A DNA stretch of 64,000 bases from CAYRAV01 sp964422365 (lineage in GTDB: Bacteria; Bacillota; Clostridia; Lachnospirales; Lachnospiraceae), in contig CAYRAV010000008.1 of assembly GCA_964422365.1 (NCBI GenBank), forward strand, positions 1 through 64,000, read 5' to 3'. The notes below the pieces were generated by a model. It was not told the origin of the DNA, searched no databases, and saw only the letters and a list, made by a program, of their open reading frames with translations. A program made the position numbers and the translations under genes. This document shows, piece by piece, positions 1 through 9,107 of this stretch (the stretch's first letter is position 1; each line of letters begins with the position of its first letter).

Positions 1-471
1 AAGTCCATAAGCCAAAGCAGCTGCTGTTGGTTCATTGATAATACGTTTTACATCAAGACCAGCAATCTTACCAGCATCTTTTGTTGCCTGTCTCTGTGCA
101 TCATTAAAGTATGCAGGAACTGTAATAACAGCTTCTGTTACTTTTTCACCTAAATAACTTTCTGCATCTGCTTTCAATTTCTGAAGTGTCATAGCAGATA
201 TTTCCTGTGGAGAATATTTTTTATCATCAATTGCCACTTTATAATCTGTTCCCATATGTCTTTTGATAGAAGCAATTGTCTTATCTGCATTTGTAACCGC
301 CTGACGTTTTGCAGGCTCACCTACAAGCCGTTCTCCTGTTTTTGTAAATGCTACGATAGATGGTGTTGTCCTTGCACCCTCTGTATTTGCAATAACAACC
401 GGTTTTCCACCTTCCATTACAGCTACACATGAATTTGTTGTTCCTAAGTCAATACCAATAATTTTACTCAT
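1..471 (-). CDS. dnaK: Chaperone DnaK (Hsp70), N-terminal part, cut by window edge
   Basis: The 157 codons present are the start of the Hsp70 ATPase domain. The product begins MSKIIGIDLGTTNSCVAV, the phosphate-binding loop, and later shows TVPAYFNDAQRQATKDAG and NEPTAAALAYG, all hallmark DnaK motifs. DnaK refolds proteins in the cytoplasm with DnaJ and GrpE. An AGGAGG ribosome binding site lies just upstream of the ATG. It is the third gene of hrcA-grpE-dnaK and should share the CIRCE-controlled promoter. The rest of the gene lies left of position 1. Confidence 0.98.
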   Translation of the reverse strand, partial: MSKIIGIDLGTTNSCVAVMEGGKPVVIANTEGARTTPSIVAFTKTGERLVGEPAKRQAVTNADKTIASIKRHMGTDYKVAIDDKKYSPQEISAMTLQKLKADAESYLGEKVTEAVITVPAYFNDAQRQATKDAGKIAGLDVKRIINEPTAAALAYGL

Positions 472-536
472 ATCTAAACCTCCTAAATAATTTTCCTCTA
501 CTAATATTTTACCATTTTATTATTTACAAATATTTC

Positions 537-1160
537 TTAATTTACTACTTTTACCATACTGTGTCTTACAACACTATCTTTATACATATAGCCTTTTTGA
601 TATTCTTCGGCCACCATATTCTCTCCAAGTTCTTCATCTTCACCATGCATAACAGCATTGTGGAAATTTGGATCAAACTCTGTTCCAACTGCTTCAATTG
701 CCTTTACACCAGAGTCTTCTAATACTGTTACAAATTGCTTGTAAATTTGCTCAACTCCTTGTGCAAAAGCAGTATCTTTCTCTTCTTCCGTAATTGCAGC
801 AAGACCCCTTTCAAAATTATCTAATACCGGAAGAATTTTTTCTATAATGTCTTTTGCTCCAATTTCAAACATCTGGCTTTTTTCTTTTTCAGAACGTTTT
901 CTGAAATTATCAAATTCTGCCATATTTCGTAACAAACGATCATTTAATTCTTCTATCTTCTTATCTTTTGCATCTGCTTTTTTGTTGTTTTCCTCTGGCT
1001 CTTCTGTATCTTTTTGTGTTTCTTCTACCACTTCTTCTTGTGTCTCAAAAGTTTCTTCCGCAGATGCATCTTCCTTGCTTTCTTCTACTTCATTTACTTC
1101 TTCAACCTGGCTTTTTTTATCTGCCACTACAATACCACCTTTCCATGTATCATATCCCAA
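537..1160 (-). CDS. grpE: Nucleotide exchange factor GrpE
   Basis: GrpE releases ADP from DnaK and works as a homodimer. The product has a very acidic, low-complexity N-terminus (about residues 12-65), a long coiled coil beginning near KKIEELNDRLLRNMAEFDNF, and the C-terminal beta-wing ending in YKDSVVRHSMVKVVN. Length (207 aa) is normal. The start is uncertain. The ATG at 1160 has AAAGGA upstream, but a GTG at 1127 giving MADKKSQ has a stronger AAGGTGG at good spacing and would remove 11 odd residues. It lies 12 bp behind hrcA, in the same operon as dnaK. Confidence 0.96.
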   Translation of the reverse strand: MGYDTWKGGIVVADKKSQVEEVNEVEESKEDASAEETFETQEEVVEETQKDTEEPEENNKKADAKDKKIEELNDRLLRNMAEFDNFRKRSEKEKSQMFEIGAKDIIEKILPVLDNFERGLAAITEEEKDTAFAQGVEQIYKQFVTVLEDSGVKAIEAVGTEFDPNFHNAVMHGEDEELGENMVAEEYQKGYMYKDSVVRHSMVKVVN

Positions 1161-1172
1161 TCCTTTTGCAGA

Positions 1173-2204
1173 TTAAGTCTTTTTTTTAAAAATTTGATCT
1201 AACTCTATCATCAGAGTTTGTAAAGTACTTACCACTTTTTCATAATCCATTCTTTTTGGACCAACAATTCCTATCTTACCATATACACCCTCTTCTATTT
1301 CATAAGTTGCTGTTACAAGAGAACAATCTTTCATTGCTTCTACTGGTGTTTCCTCACCAATATATACTTGTATTCTCTTGTTGTCATCATCATCTAAACT
1401 CTGATCTATTAACTGGGTTAATTGTTTCTTTTCTTCAAAGGTGTACAATAATTTGCTTGCATTTTCCCTATCACTTAACTCGGGATACTTTAAAATATTG
1501 GTTGCACCACTTGTGTAGATACCTGTATCATCTTCTTCACTAATTGCTTCTGCTACTGCATCTAATACTATAGTAATCAATTCACTATACTGCCCTGCTT
1601 GTTCTTTCATTTTCTGAATGACTGTCATATTCATTTCTGTCAAATCAAGCCCTTGTAAAAACGTATTTAAAACCAGATTTAATTTTAAAATTGTTTCCTG
1701 AGCTACGGGTTCCGGCAAGGTTACTATTTTATTTTTTACAATATTTCCTTCGATTACCACAACTGTCAGCAATTGATTATCTTCTACTTCTGACAACTGT
1801 ATGAATTTCAGTTTCTTATGCTTATAATGAGGTTTTGAAACCATTGTTGCATAATTGGTATTCACTGCAAGAAGTTTCGCAACATGTTGCAGAAGCAAAT
1901 CAATCTTATCTGCTTTCTCTTCTAACTGTGCTTTCATATCATCAATTTCCTGCACCTTTTCCTGCATTAAACTATCCACATAAAAACGATATCCTTTATC
2001 TGAAGGAATTCTTCCTGCTGAAGTATGTGGCTGCACAATATAGCCAAGGTCCTCTAAATCAGACATTTCATTACGAATGGTTGCTGAACTGAGATTCAAA
2101 TCAGTATATTTTGAAATGGTACGAGATCCAACAGGCTCGCCTGTTTCTAGATAGTTCACAATAATTGCTTTTAGGATTTTTACTTTTCTTTCATCCAATT
2201 CCAC
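1173..2204 (-). CDS. hrcA: Heat-inducible transcription repressor HrcA
   Basis: HrcA represses the dnaK and groE operons by binding CIRCE and is kept active by GroEL. Residues 1-75 form the winged helix-turn-helix (VGSRTISKYTDLNLSSATIRNEMSDLEDLGYI, then HTSAGRIPSDKGYR, a family signature). The remainder is the GAF-like dimerisation region, with the conserved GIVGPKRMDYEKVVSTL near the C-terminus. Length (343 aa) is typical. It is the first gene of the operon, directly behind a perfect CIRCE element, so it is autoregulated. Confidence 0.98.
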   Translation of the reverse strand: MELDERKVKILKAIIVNYLETGEPVGSRTISKYTDLNLSSATIRNEMSDLEDLGYIVQPHTSAGRIPSDKGYRFYVDSLMQEKVQEIDDMKAQLEEKADKIDLLLQHVAKLLAVNTNYATMVSKPHYKHKKLKFIQLSEVEDNQLLTVVVIEGNIVKNKIVTLPEPVAQETILKLNLVLNTFLQGLDLTEMNMTVIQKMKEQAGQYSELITIVLDAVAEAISEEDDTGIYTSGATNILKYPELSDRENASKLLYTFEEKKQLTQLIDQSLDDDDNKRIQVYIGEETPVEAMKDCSLVTATYEIEEGVYGKIGIVGPKRMDYEKVVSTLQTLMIELDQIFKKKT

Positions 2205-2227
2205 TCAGTTCACTTCCTTCTCGCTTG

Positions 2228-2254
2228 TTAGCACTCATTTGATTAGAGTGCTAA
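2228..2254 (-). promoter_or_regulatory. CIRCE operator for HrcA
   Basis: TTAGCACTC, a 9-base spacer and GAGTGCTAA form a perfect match to the CIRCE inverted repeat. It lies between the predicted promoter and the hrcA start, so HrcA bound here would block transcription of hrcA-grpE-dnaK. Confidence 0.98.
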
Positions 2255-2267
2255 CATCTTTATAGAT

Positions 2268-2296
2268 AACATACCACTATCATTTCTATTTGTCAA
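2268..2296 (-). promoter_or_regulatory. Sigma-A type promoter of the hrcA operon
   Basis: On the minus strand, TTGACA (2291-2296) and TATGTT (2268-2273) are separated by 17 bases. The start point would fall just before CIRCE, the standard arrangement for this operon. Confidence 0.8.
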
Positions 2297-2314
2297 GAAA
2301 TTTTTTTCATTTTT

Positions 2315-4552
2315 TTAGTTTTTCTGTAAAAATGTTTTTATATTCATATTTTTTCCATCTGTAATAATTGTGACAGCACCATGTTTTTCTGTTTGATACA
2401 ACTCAACATTTTTTGCTTTTAAACGTGATAATAATTCCTTGTGGGGATGACCATATCTATTTTTATGTCCATATGATAAAATTGCATATTGCGGATTTAC
2501 TGCATTTAAAAATTGTTCTGTTGTGGAATACTTAGAACCATGATGTGCAACTTTTAAGACATTATAGTTCTGTAATTTATTTTCAACAACACAATTTTCG
2601 CCTTCCTTTTCTAGGTCTCCTGTTAAAAGTAATGAAAATTTTCCATATTCCACACTTAACACAGTAGAATAACCGTTGGCAGATTGTGATAGGAATTCTT
2701 TATAGGGATGTAAACATGTAATCTTTAAATTACCTTCTATGATTCTATCTTCTTTTTCTATAAACAATACATTGACTTTTTTTCTTTTTGCGGTCTCTAT
2801 CAGTCCTATATATGCATCATCCTGCATTTTTTCTTCTATATTGGGCAGTATTAGATTTTTTATTGAAATTGCTCCTGGTGTATTTTGTTCTTCTAATAAT
2901 TCCTGTATGCCGGAAATATGATCCGAATCAGAATGAGTCACAATAGCATAATTTAACACTTTATCTCCTTTTGCTTTCATAAAGGGTTTTAAACGATAAG
3001 TCCCTACTTTGCTTTCATCACTACTTCCGCAATCCACCAAATATGTAGTTCCATTTTTATTTTCCATAAAAATACAATCTCCCTGCCCCACATTTAAAAA
3101 TGTTACCTCTAAACCATTTGTCTTATGCGGAAGGCATAATATGTAAACCGCTATTATGATACCAAAACAGAATTGTTTTCTTGAAAGAAATTTTATACAC
3201 AATAAGCTTCCAACCAAAATAAGATAATAGCATACCAATTTCCAAATTTCAGGTTTTCCAACTGTAATGATACTAAATGGAAGCTGTAATACTATTTGGG
3301 AAATCCTTTCATAAAATAATAGGATTACATGTACTGCCCCTGCAAAAGTATATCCCAGATACAAGCTTATCCCAGCAGACAAACCTGCAATTACAGCACA
3401 AATTAATATAATAGAAACCAAGGGAATAATGAGAAGATTTAGTAAAATAGAATAAAATGGAATTTCATAGTAATAATAAAGAGTAATCGGAAAAGTAATT
3501 AAATTAATAGACAAACTAAAAACAATACTTTTTTTAACAACCTGCAGACATTTTAGTAAGTAATATCTTGTTTCTCTTTTTTTCCACTCAGCAGCCTTTA
3601 TTTCATCTTCTAATTGAAATGCTTCTGCAAAAATGGGATAAATCAAAGCAATTCCAATAATTGCACCAAAAGATAGTAAAAAACCACAATTTTCAATCTG
3701 TTTTGGCTGTTGTAACAATATAATAACAGCACTTAGTGCTGCAGCTGACTGCATATCATATGCTCTGCCCAAAATTTGTGCAGATAACATCAATCCCATC
3801 ATAACAACTGCCCTATTAGTAGATACACTGAAATTTGTTAATTTTCCATAATACCATATAAATCCAATAGATATAAAAATTGAGATATAAATATGTAATC
3901 CCGATTTCCGCAGCAAACCAAAAACAAACATACCAATCAGAGAAATATGAAGTCCTGAAATTGCCAAAATATGTGAGATACCAACACTTTGATAGAGTTG
4001 TTTTGTTTCATTGTTTAATAATTGTTTCTCCCCTAACAGCATTGCTTCGACTATACCAGCATCCTGTTCATCAAATACTTTTTCAAAAGATGACTTCAAA
4101 TATGTCTTTGCTTTATATATGCTTTTATTTAATGCAGATTTTGACTCTTGCTCTACTATCAATGTTCCGTTCAAAATTTTTGCTGTTACATTTTGTATTC
4201 TATAATATTCTAATTCATCAAATTGTCCCAAATTAGATGCTGATTTAAAATATTCCAGCTTTCCCTCTACTCTTACTTTTGTTCCATTGATGAAAGAAGC
4301 AGGTAAATCTTTTAGATAGACAAGAATATGAGCACAACTCATTTTCTGTTTCTTTGAATAGACATAGACTTCTTTTAAATAGATTGTAACTGAAGTATCT
4401 TTTTCCATAACTTTTTCCACAATGCCTGTTGCCTGCACATTACCTTCCGCTAATGTAACTTTGTTATCCAGATTTTTATCCTGAATATAATTATAACACA
4501 ATACAAGAATTATAATTGCCCCAAGAAAAAAATACATGGGACGTTTTACCAT
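2315..4552 (-). CDS. comEC: DNA internalization protein ComEC/Rec2
   Basis: ComEC forms the membrane channel that passes single-stranded DNA into the cell during transformation. The 745-aa product has an N-terminal membrane segment, an OB-like region (about 40-140), the multi-helix Competence domain beginning near AMLLGEKQLLNNETKQLYQSVGISHILAISGLHISLIGM, and a C-terminal metallo-beta-lactamase-like domain from FLNVGQGDCIF with THSDSDHISG. Length and domain order are normal. ComEA is encoded about 4 kb upstream on the same strand, and MecA is also in the window. No break was seen. Confidence 0.96.
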   Translation of the reverse strand: MVKRPMYFFLGAIIILVLCYNYIQDKNLDNKVTLAEGNVQATGIVEKVMEKDTSVTIYLKEVYVYSKKQKMSCAHILVYLKDLPASFINGTKVRVEGKLEYFKSASNLGQFDELEYYRIQNVTAKILNGTLIVEQESKSALNKSIYKAKTYLKSSFEKVFDEQDAGIVEAMLLGEKQLLNNETKQLYQSVGISHILAISGLHISLIGMFVFGLLRKSGLHIYISIFISIGFIWYYGKLTNFSVSTNRAVVMMGLMLSAQILGRAYDMQSAAALSAVIILLQQPKQIENCGFLLSFGAIIGIALIYPIFAEAFQLEDEIKAAEWKKRETRYYLLKCLQVVKKSIVFSLSINLITFPITLYYYYEIPFYSILLNLLIIPLVSIILICAVIAGLSAGISLYLGYTFAGAVHVILLFYERISQIVLQLPFSIITVGKPEIWKLVCYYLILVGSLLCIKFLSRKQFCFGIIIAVYILCLPHKTNGLEVTFLNVGQGDCIFMENKNGTTYLVDCGSSDESKVGTYRLKPFMKAKGDKVLNYAIVTHSDSDHISGIQELLEEQNTPGAISIKNLILPNIEEKMQDDAYIGLIETAKRKKVNVLFIEKEDRIIEGNLKITCLHPYKEFLSQSANGYSTVLSVEYGKFSLLLTGDLEKEGENCVVENKLQNYNVLKVAHHGSKYSTTEQFLNAVNPQYAILSYGHKNRYGHPHKELLSRLKAKNVELYQTEKHGAVTIITDGKNMNIKTFLQKN

Positions 4553-4643
4553 AAATCAACCTTCTTTCTTTGATTTTATAACTTTCAACTCAATTATCTA
4601 AATTCTTATATATTCAATAATTAAGTCGTATTTCCTTAAAAAA

Positions 4644-4757
4644 GTTACAGTTCAACTGTACCATTCATATATTTTTCACTGTAATATTCCCTGATGAGTA
4701 TCATTTTCCTGAATATCTATTTTTAATAAAAAAGTCATGAATTGGCTGAACTGTAAC
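4644..4757. repeat. Family 2 inverted-repeat element, complete (114 bp)
   Basis: The element begins GTTACAGTTCA and ends with its exact reverse complement TGAACTGTAAC, with partial similarity continuing inward (CCATTCATA against CCAATTCATG). It has no coding capacity and fills the gap between comEC and the GerMN gene. Related ends occur near 15270, 46580, 47065 and 47288. It resembles a MITE. Confidence 0.7.
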
Positions 4758-4806
4758 AAAAGACAACTATCATTATATACTTATGTTTGATAGCTGCATG
4801 GCTTAT

Positions 4807-5172
4807 CTACATTTCTTTTTCAATATTTAAATTTTTTTCTAAAGGTTTGTCTAATAAGATACTATTACCATATTTTTTTATATATTTACCATCAACTGTA
4901 ATTTGTACTTTATTAATATTTGCTATCTCTGTCAATGAATTTACAACAGAATATATAACAACATCGTCATTTATACCCTCAATCCTTCCCAAAAAATTTT
5001 CACTAAAATCAACATAGCAAACGCCATCCTGTTCACTTATTTTTAAGAGAGTAGTATCTTGTGGTATAGTAGACTGTAATGTTCCGTCAGTAGGTCCTTT
5101 GATTAATTCTTCTATCACAAGTTCCTCAAGAGAAATGTTTCCATCATATTCCAAAGAAATATTTTCCGCCAC
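4807..5172 (-). pseudogene. Second half of GerMN-domain lipoprotein, behind an in-frame stop
   Basis: This stretch (MAENISLEYDG to NLNIEKEM, 121 aa) is a GerMN domain, recognisable by ISLEELVIEELIKGP and VCYVDFSENFLG. It is in the same frame as the upstream ORF ending at 5188. Only the TAA at 5188-5190 and five sense codons (RGNQL) separate them, so the two halves were one protein with two GerMN domains. A GTG at 5172 preceded by GAGGG could allow re-initiation. A separately translated half would lack the signal peptide and stay cytoplasmic. It could be a decayed gene, a readthrough product or a base-call error. Confidence 0.8.
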
Positions 5173-5187
5173 TAATTGATTCCCTCT

Positions 5188-5736
5188 TTAATCAGCAAAA
5201 TACAATTTTAAACTTACCTGTTGACAATATTTTTTACCATCCTGCGAATAATCCAAAAAATCTTCGGGATACATATTACCTACTGCTATTTTATCAGAAA
5301 CCATCAACGGATTGCCATCTATATAAAAATTCACAAATTTTACCTTTTCAATCTGGCATATCGTTTTTACTATGGCTGCCCTGCACAAAATCTCTTTTAT
5401 ACCTGTAAGTTCATAATAATCTTTGGGAAAATAAATACTCAATTGGCCATTTACATTGATTCCAATATCATTTTTGCTAAGTTTCATATTAGAAGGAAGC
5501 ACATTCTTATAAGATTTGGATTTTGGCACACTCTTTAACTGTTCAATATATTCAAGCACTTGTTCTTCAGCATCTGTTGCCTTTAGTGAATATGGTTCCT
5601 TCACAATTTTATCTTCATCATTATTGATGTAATATATATAATCTGTATTTTCATCTATCGCTTGCTTTTTACATCCAACAGAAAAACTTACTACTCCCAC
5701 CAGGCATAATATATAATATATATATTTTCTTTTCAT
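5188..5736 (-). CDS. GerMN-domain lipoprotein, N-terminal half, ended by premature TAA
   Basis: GerMN proteins are surface proteins named after the germination and sporulation protein GerM; their exact role is unclear. The product starts with a lipoprotein signal (MKRKYIYYILCLVGVVSFSVGC, lipobox ending SVGC) followed by one GerMN-like domain (about 55-160) and the YFAD that normally links to a second domain. The stop follows immediately and the second domain continues in frame downstream. Family members usually carry both domains in one chain of about 300 aa. Repeat elements flank the locus on both sides. Confidence 0.8.
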   Translation of the reverse strand: MKRKYIYYILCLVGVVSFSVGCKKQAIDENTDYIYYINNDEDKIVKEPYSLKATDAEEQVLEYIEQLKSVPKSKSYKNVLPSNMKLSKNDIGINVNGQLSIYFPKDYYELTGIKEILCRAAIVKTICQIEKVKFVNFYIDGNPLMVSDKIAVGNMYPEDFLDYSQDGKKYCQQVSLKLYFAD

Positions 5737-5801
5737 ATAATCTTACTTCCTCTTATATTATTCATAAGCAGCTTGGTATAAGCCAAACCAGCTTGGCTTT
5801 A

Positions 5802-5968
5802 CTAGAGTGTGTTTGAAAATTGCTTGTTACAAGATGTGTGTTACAATTTGTGGGGGATTTGGTCCAAATTCATGAGATGCAGCAGGCTGTATTGGATGAA
5901 TCTAGACCAAATATCCATGCAAAGCGGGGCATACAAAGTGTAGCGATGAATTTTCAAATGCACTCTAG
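5802..5968. repeat. Family 1 inverted-repeat element, complete (167 bp)
   Basis: The left end CTAGAGTGTGTTTGAAAATT and the reverse complement of the right end, CTAGAGTGCATTTGAAAATT, differ at two positions. Inside is a second palindrome (GGTCCAAATTCAT paired with ATGAATCTAGACC) around a loop shared with the copy at 36644. It lies between the sensor kinase gene and the GerMN gene. TA at both borders is compatible with a TA target duplication as in IS630/Tc1-type elements. No transposase is encoded. A 68-codon minus-strand reading frame here is only the repeat itself. Confidence 0.75.
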
Positions 5969-6050
5969 CTGCTTTTTCTAAATATGCTCTCCTATATAAT
6001 TTACTTAAAAACATTTGAATAAAACTTGTTATGTACATACAAACCACTAT

Positions 6051-7529
6051 CTAAACAACATAATTTAAAGGAATTCTTACCGTAAATGTTGTTCCTTCTT
6101 TTTCACGACTGTATACTTTAATGGCACCGCGATGCAGCAGAATAGCATTTCTTGTAATAGAAAGACCCAAACCAGTGCCGCCTGTTTCCCTAGATCTTGC
6201 CTTATCTACCCTGTAAAAACGTTCAAAAATATTTTCCTGCTCATCTTCTGGTATTCCCACACCTGTATCCGACACTTTAATATAAAAAAACTTATGATCC
6301 GCATTTAGAGAAACACCAACCCATCCATTATCATAATTATATTTAATGGCATTTTCAATTAAATTGTTAATTGCTAACGATAATTTTATCTCATCCACTT
6401 CTGCTATAACAGGACGATAGCTTTCAAATACAAGTTCAATATTTCTTTTTGCTGCAATAGGGCGTAATCGTTTTAAAATCTGTTCTAATAAATCATTGAT
6501 TTTAATTGTAGTAATATTCAGTTCTGCTGCTGTCTTATCTAATTTTACCAAAGACAATAAATCTGTAATAATCTTATTTTCACGCTCAATTTCATCATTA
6601 ATATCCACTAAAAATTCCCGATACAGCTCCACTGGAAGGTCATCCTGCTGTAACAATGAATCAGCTAAAACTTTTATGGATGTCATTGGTGTTTTCAATT
6701 CATGTGACACATTAGACACAAATTCCTGCCGGGAATTTTCTAACGTTTGCAATTTTCCCAACATCTGATTAAAGGAATCCGAAATCCTTTCTATTTCTGT
6801 AAATCCTTTGATACTTAACGTTTCATCCATATATCCCTCTGTTACCCTATCCATAGAATCTGCCACTCTGTCAAGCGGTTGAATAATTCTTCCTGCATAA
6901 TAAAAAGCGAACAAAATAACAATGATAGATATTACTAAAATAAAAATAACTGCTTTATTTTTTAGCAATTGATAAATATTACCAATTTTTTTTGTTGAAA
7001 AGCTTAAAAGCAATGCACCTTGTATTTCCTTTCCTTCCAAATCATATACAGGAATGGTTAACATCATATATTGATTTTTTTCATCAATGATCTTCGCAGA
7101 ATTTCCTTGCAAACAATGAATCATTTCTTGGGAGACCAATCGCTTTCCTTTAGCCAGTCCATAGCTGTCCTGCACAATCTGAAGCTGATTATCAATTAAA
7201 AAGATGCGCCCTTTGTAAATATTAGCAAATTCCACCAAATGACTGTCTACTCCTTGCGTACCATCTTCTAAATGTTCAAAATATCCTATTGAAGCTAATC
7301 TGTTTGCTACTACAGTTCCCTGATATTCTACCTCACTTAACATATCTGTCAATGACTGCTCTTTATATGAAGAAATCTGCATCCATGAAAAAATATACAT
7401 AGGTACAATTCCTAGCAATATGAGCACAACTAAAATCTGAAATCTCATACTGTGTAATACTTTTATTTTATCTTTAATTTTGGAAGAAATAACCAACACC
7501 CCATTTTGTATGTATATATTTTGGTTCAC
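6051..7529 (-). CDS. Membrane sensor histidine kinase (HAMP, HisKA, HATPase)
   Basis: This is a two-component sensor of the PhoR/WalK type. It has a first membrane helix (about 30-47), an extracellular sensor region, a second helix (about 190-210), HAMP, and HisKA with the phosphoacceptor His in FVSNVSHELKTPMTSIK. HATPase_c follows with NNLIENAIKYN, DTGVGIPEDEQ and GGTGLGLSI. The annotated start overlaps the regulator gene by 56 bases. Later starts, such as MRFQILVVL after the overlap, are possible, and the true start is not settled. The signal sensed cannot be told from sequence. Confidence 0.93.
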   Translation of the reverse strand: MNQNIYIQNGVLVISSKIKDKIKVLHSMRFQILVVLILLGIVPMYIFSWMQISSYKEQSLTDMLSEVEYQGTVVANRLASIGYFEHLEDGTQGVDSHLVEFANIYKGRIFLIDNQLQIVQDSYGLAKGKRLVSQEMIHCLQGNSAKIIDEKNQYMMLTIPVYDLEGKEIQGALLLSFSTKKIGNIYQLLKNKAVIFILVISIIVILFAFYYAGRIIQPLDRVADSMDRVTEGYMDETLSIKGFTEIERISDSFNQMLGKLQTLENSRQEFVSNVSHELKTPMTSIKVLADSLLQQDDLPVELYREFLVDINDEIERENKIITDLLSLVKLDKTAAELNITTIKINDLLEQILKRLRPIAAKRNIELVFESYRPVIAEVDEIKLSLAINNLIENAIKYNYDNGWVGVSLNADHKFFYIKVSDTGVGIPEDEQENIFERFYRVDKARSRETGGTGLGLSITRNAILLHRGAIKVYSREKEGTTFTVRIPLNYVV

Positions 7530-8166
7530 TTGGATTACTTTCTATTTTTTCACGCAATCTACGAATATGCACATCCACCGTTCTCACATCTCCTGGATAA
7601 TCATATCCCCAGACTGTATTTAAAAGATTTTCTCTGCTATATACCTTATTAGGATTAAACATTAACAATTCTAATAAATCAAATTCTTTAGCAGTCAGAT
7701 TCACTTCTTTGTCGTTAATATAAACACGTCTACTGTCGCAATCTACTTTTAATTCAGCAAAAACCGCAACTTTAGATGCTCCATCTTCTTCCTCTTTTAC
7801 ATTTTTGCTGCGACGCATAATTGCCTTAATTCTCGCTTTTACTTCAAGAATATTGAATGGTTTTGTAATATAATCATCTGCACCATATTCTAATCCCAGA
7901 ATTTTGTCCATGTCGTCACCCTTTGCTGTCAACATAATAACTGGAACGCTTGAAAATTCTCTAATCTGCTGGCAGACCTCAAATCCAGTTAATTTTGGAA
8001 GCATAACATCAAGCAATATAATATCATAATCTTTTTTTTGAACCATGCCAATTGCCTCTTCCCCATCGTAAGCACAATCCACTTCCATACCATCCTGTTC
8101 CAAGCTGAAACGGATTCCTTTCACGATTAGCTTTTCATCATCAACTACCAAAACTTTTTTTCCCAA
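7474..8166 (-). CDS. OmpR/PhoB-family response regulator
   Basis: The partner of the overlapping downstream kinase. The receiver domain (1-118) has the acidic pair VVDDEK, the phosphoacceptor Asp in IILLDVMLPKLTG, the Thr in VIMLTAKG and the Lys in DDYITKPF. The C-terminal winged helix carries KVYSRENLLNTVWGYDYPGDVRTVDVHIRRLREKIE. The TTG start at 8166 (MGKKVLVVDDEK) was chosen because GAGGTG lies just before it and it gives the usual 230 aa. A longer frame to 8208 has no family support. Confidence 0.94.
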   Translation of the reverse strand: MGKKVLVVDDEKLIVKGIRFSLEQDGMEVDCAYDGEEAIGMVQKKDYDIILLDVMLPKLTGFEVCQQIREFSSVPVIMLTAKGDDMDKILGLEYGADDYITKPFNILEVKARIKAIMRRSKNVKEEEDGASKVAVFAELKVDCDSRRVYINDKEVNLTAKEFDLLELLMFNPNKVYSRENLLNTVWGYDYPGDVRTVDVHIRRLREKIESNPSEPKYIHTKWGVGYFFQN

Positions 8167-8190
8167 ACTTATCACCTCATTTATATATGT

Positions 8191-8216
8191 TAAAACAGAT
8201 AAAAACAACTGTTTTA
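8191..8216 (-). terminator. Hairpin between comEA and the regulator gene
   Basis: TAAAACAG and CTGTTTTA form an 8-bp stem around a 10-base loop, just after the comEA stop on the minus strand. It could be a weak terminator, since the descending arm itself is T-rich. Confidence 0.45.
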
Positions 8217-8223
8217 TTGTTTA

Positions 8224-8904
8224 CTATACTGTAATATAATCAGAAATCGAATTAAATACACCATCCTTAATTCCTGTTATATTTTTAATATCTTCTATAG
8301 ACTTAAAATCACCATGTTCTTCCCTGTATGTGATAATGCTGTCTGCCTTTGCTTCACCGATTCCCGGTAGGGACATAAGTTCCTCTTTTGTAGCTAAATT
8401 CAAATTCACTTTTGAAGAATCTTTTTCTGTTATACCAGTTATATTTGTGCTGTTCTGCTGTTTTTCTGTATTTATTTCTTTTGTGGAAGGAATATAAATC
8501 TGCGTTCCATCTTCTAAAAACCCTGCCTGATTAACAGCATCTGATGCTGCTTTTGGAGTAAGTCCGCCTGCGGCTTCAATTCCATCAGAAATACGGGAAC
8601 CTGCGGCAAACTCATAAACCCCTGGTTTCTTTACCTGTCCACATATATGAACATAAATATTATCATTTGGCTCTTGTTCATGATTAGAACTGTTTTCTTG
8701 TTTTTGAATGGATTCTTCTCCACTTGTTTTTTCTTTGACATTCAATAAATTCTCATTTTCTATCTCACCTGTTTTTTCTGTATCGGATGTCAAAGATATG
8801 ACATTGGTATTATTTTCTTTCATATTCGCATATCCATAGAAAATACCTGTCACTAAAATAAATAGGATAATAATGATTGTTGTAATATATTTTTTCTCTT
8901 TCAT
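8224..8904 (-). CDS. comEA: Competence protein ComEA (SLBB and helix-hairpin-helix)
   Basis: ComEA is the membrane-anchored receptor that binds double-stranded DNA outside the cell and passes it to ComEC. An N-terminal membrane helix (about 8-25) is followed by a low-complexity linker rich in E, N, S and T. Then comes an SLBB domain (YVHICGQVKKPGVYEFAAGSRISDGIEAAGG) and a C-terminal double helix-hairpin-helix (NLNLATKEELMSLPGIGEAKADSIITYREEHGDF). The ATG at 8904 has GAGGT upstream; an alternative TTG lies 18 bases earlier. Confidence 0.95.
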   Translation of the reverse strand: MKEKKYITTIIIILFILVTGIFYGYANMKENNTNVISLTSDTEKTGEIENENLLNVKEKTSGEESIQKQENSSNHEQEPNDNIYVHICGQVKKPGVYEFAAGSRISDGIEAAGGLTPKAASDAVNQAGFLEDGTQIYIPSTKEINTEKQQNSTNITGITEKDSSKVNLNLATKEELMSLPGIGEAKADSIITYREEHGDFKSIEDIKNITGIKDGVFNSISDYITV

Positions 8905-9107
8905 TTCTACCTCACATTTCAAGTTAGTATAATATGAAATGAAATTTACTGATAAAATGAAAAAGCATTACAATTTTAGATACCGTTTCTATTTTACATA
9001 ATTTACGGCATTATTACAATAGTTTTTTGTAATATTTTATTTTATTACATTTATTTTATATTTTTATTTTATTATTTGCACCAAACATATCATACACTGT
9101 TTCATCC

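Noticed and set aside
5841..6047. 68-codon minus-strand reading frame between the GerMN and kinase genes
   Set aside because: It mostly covers the family 1 inverted repeat, has no ribosome binding site, and the other complete copy does not preserve it.
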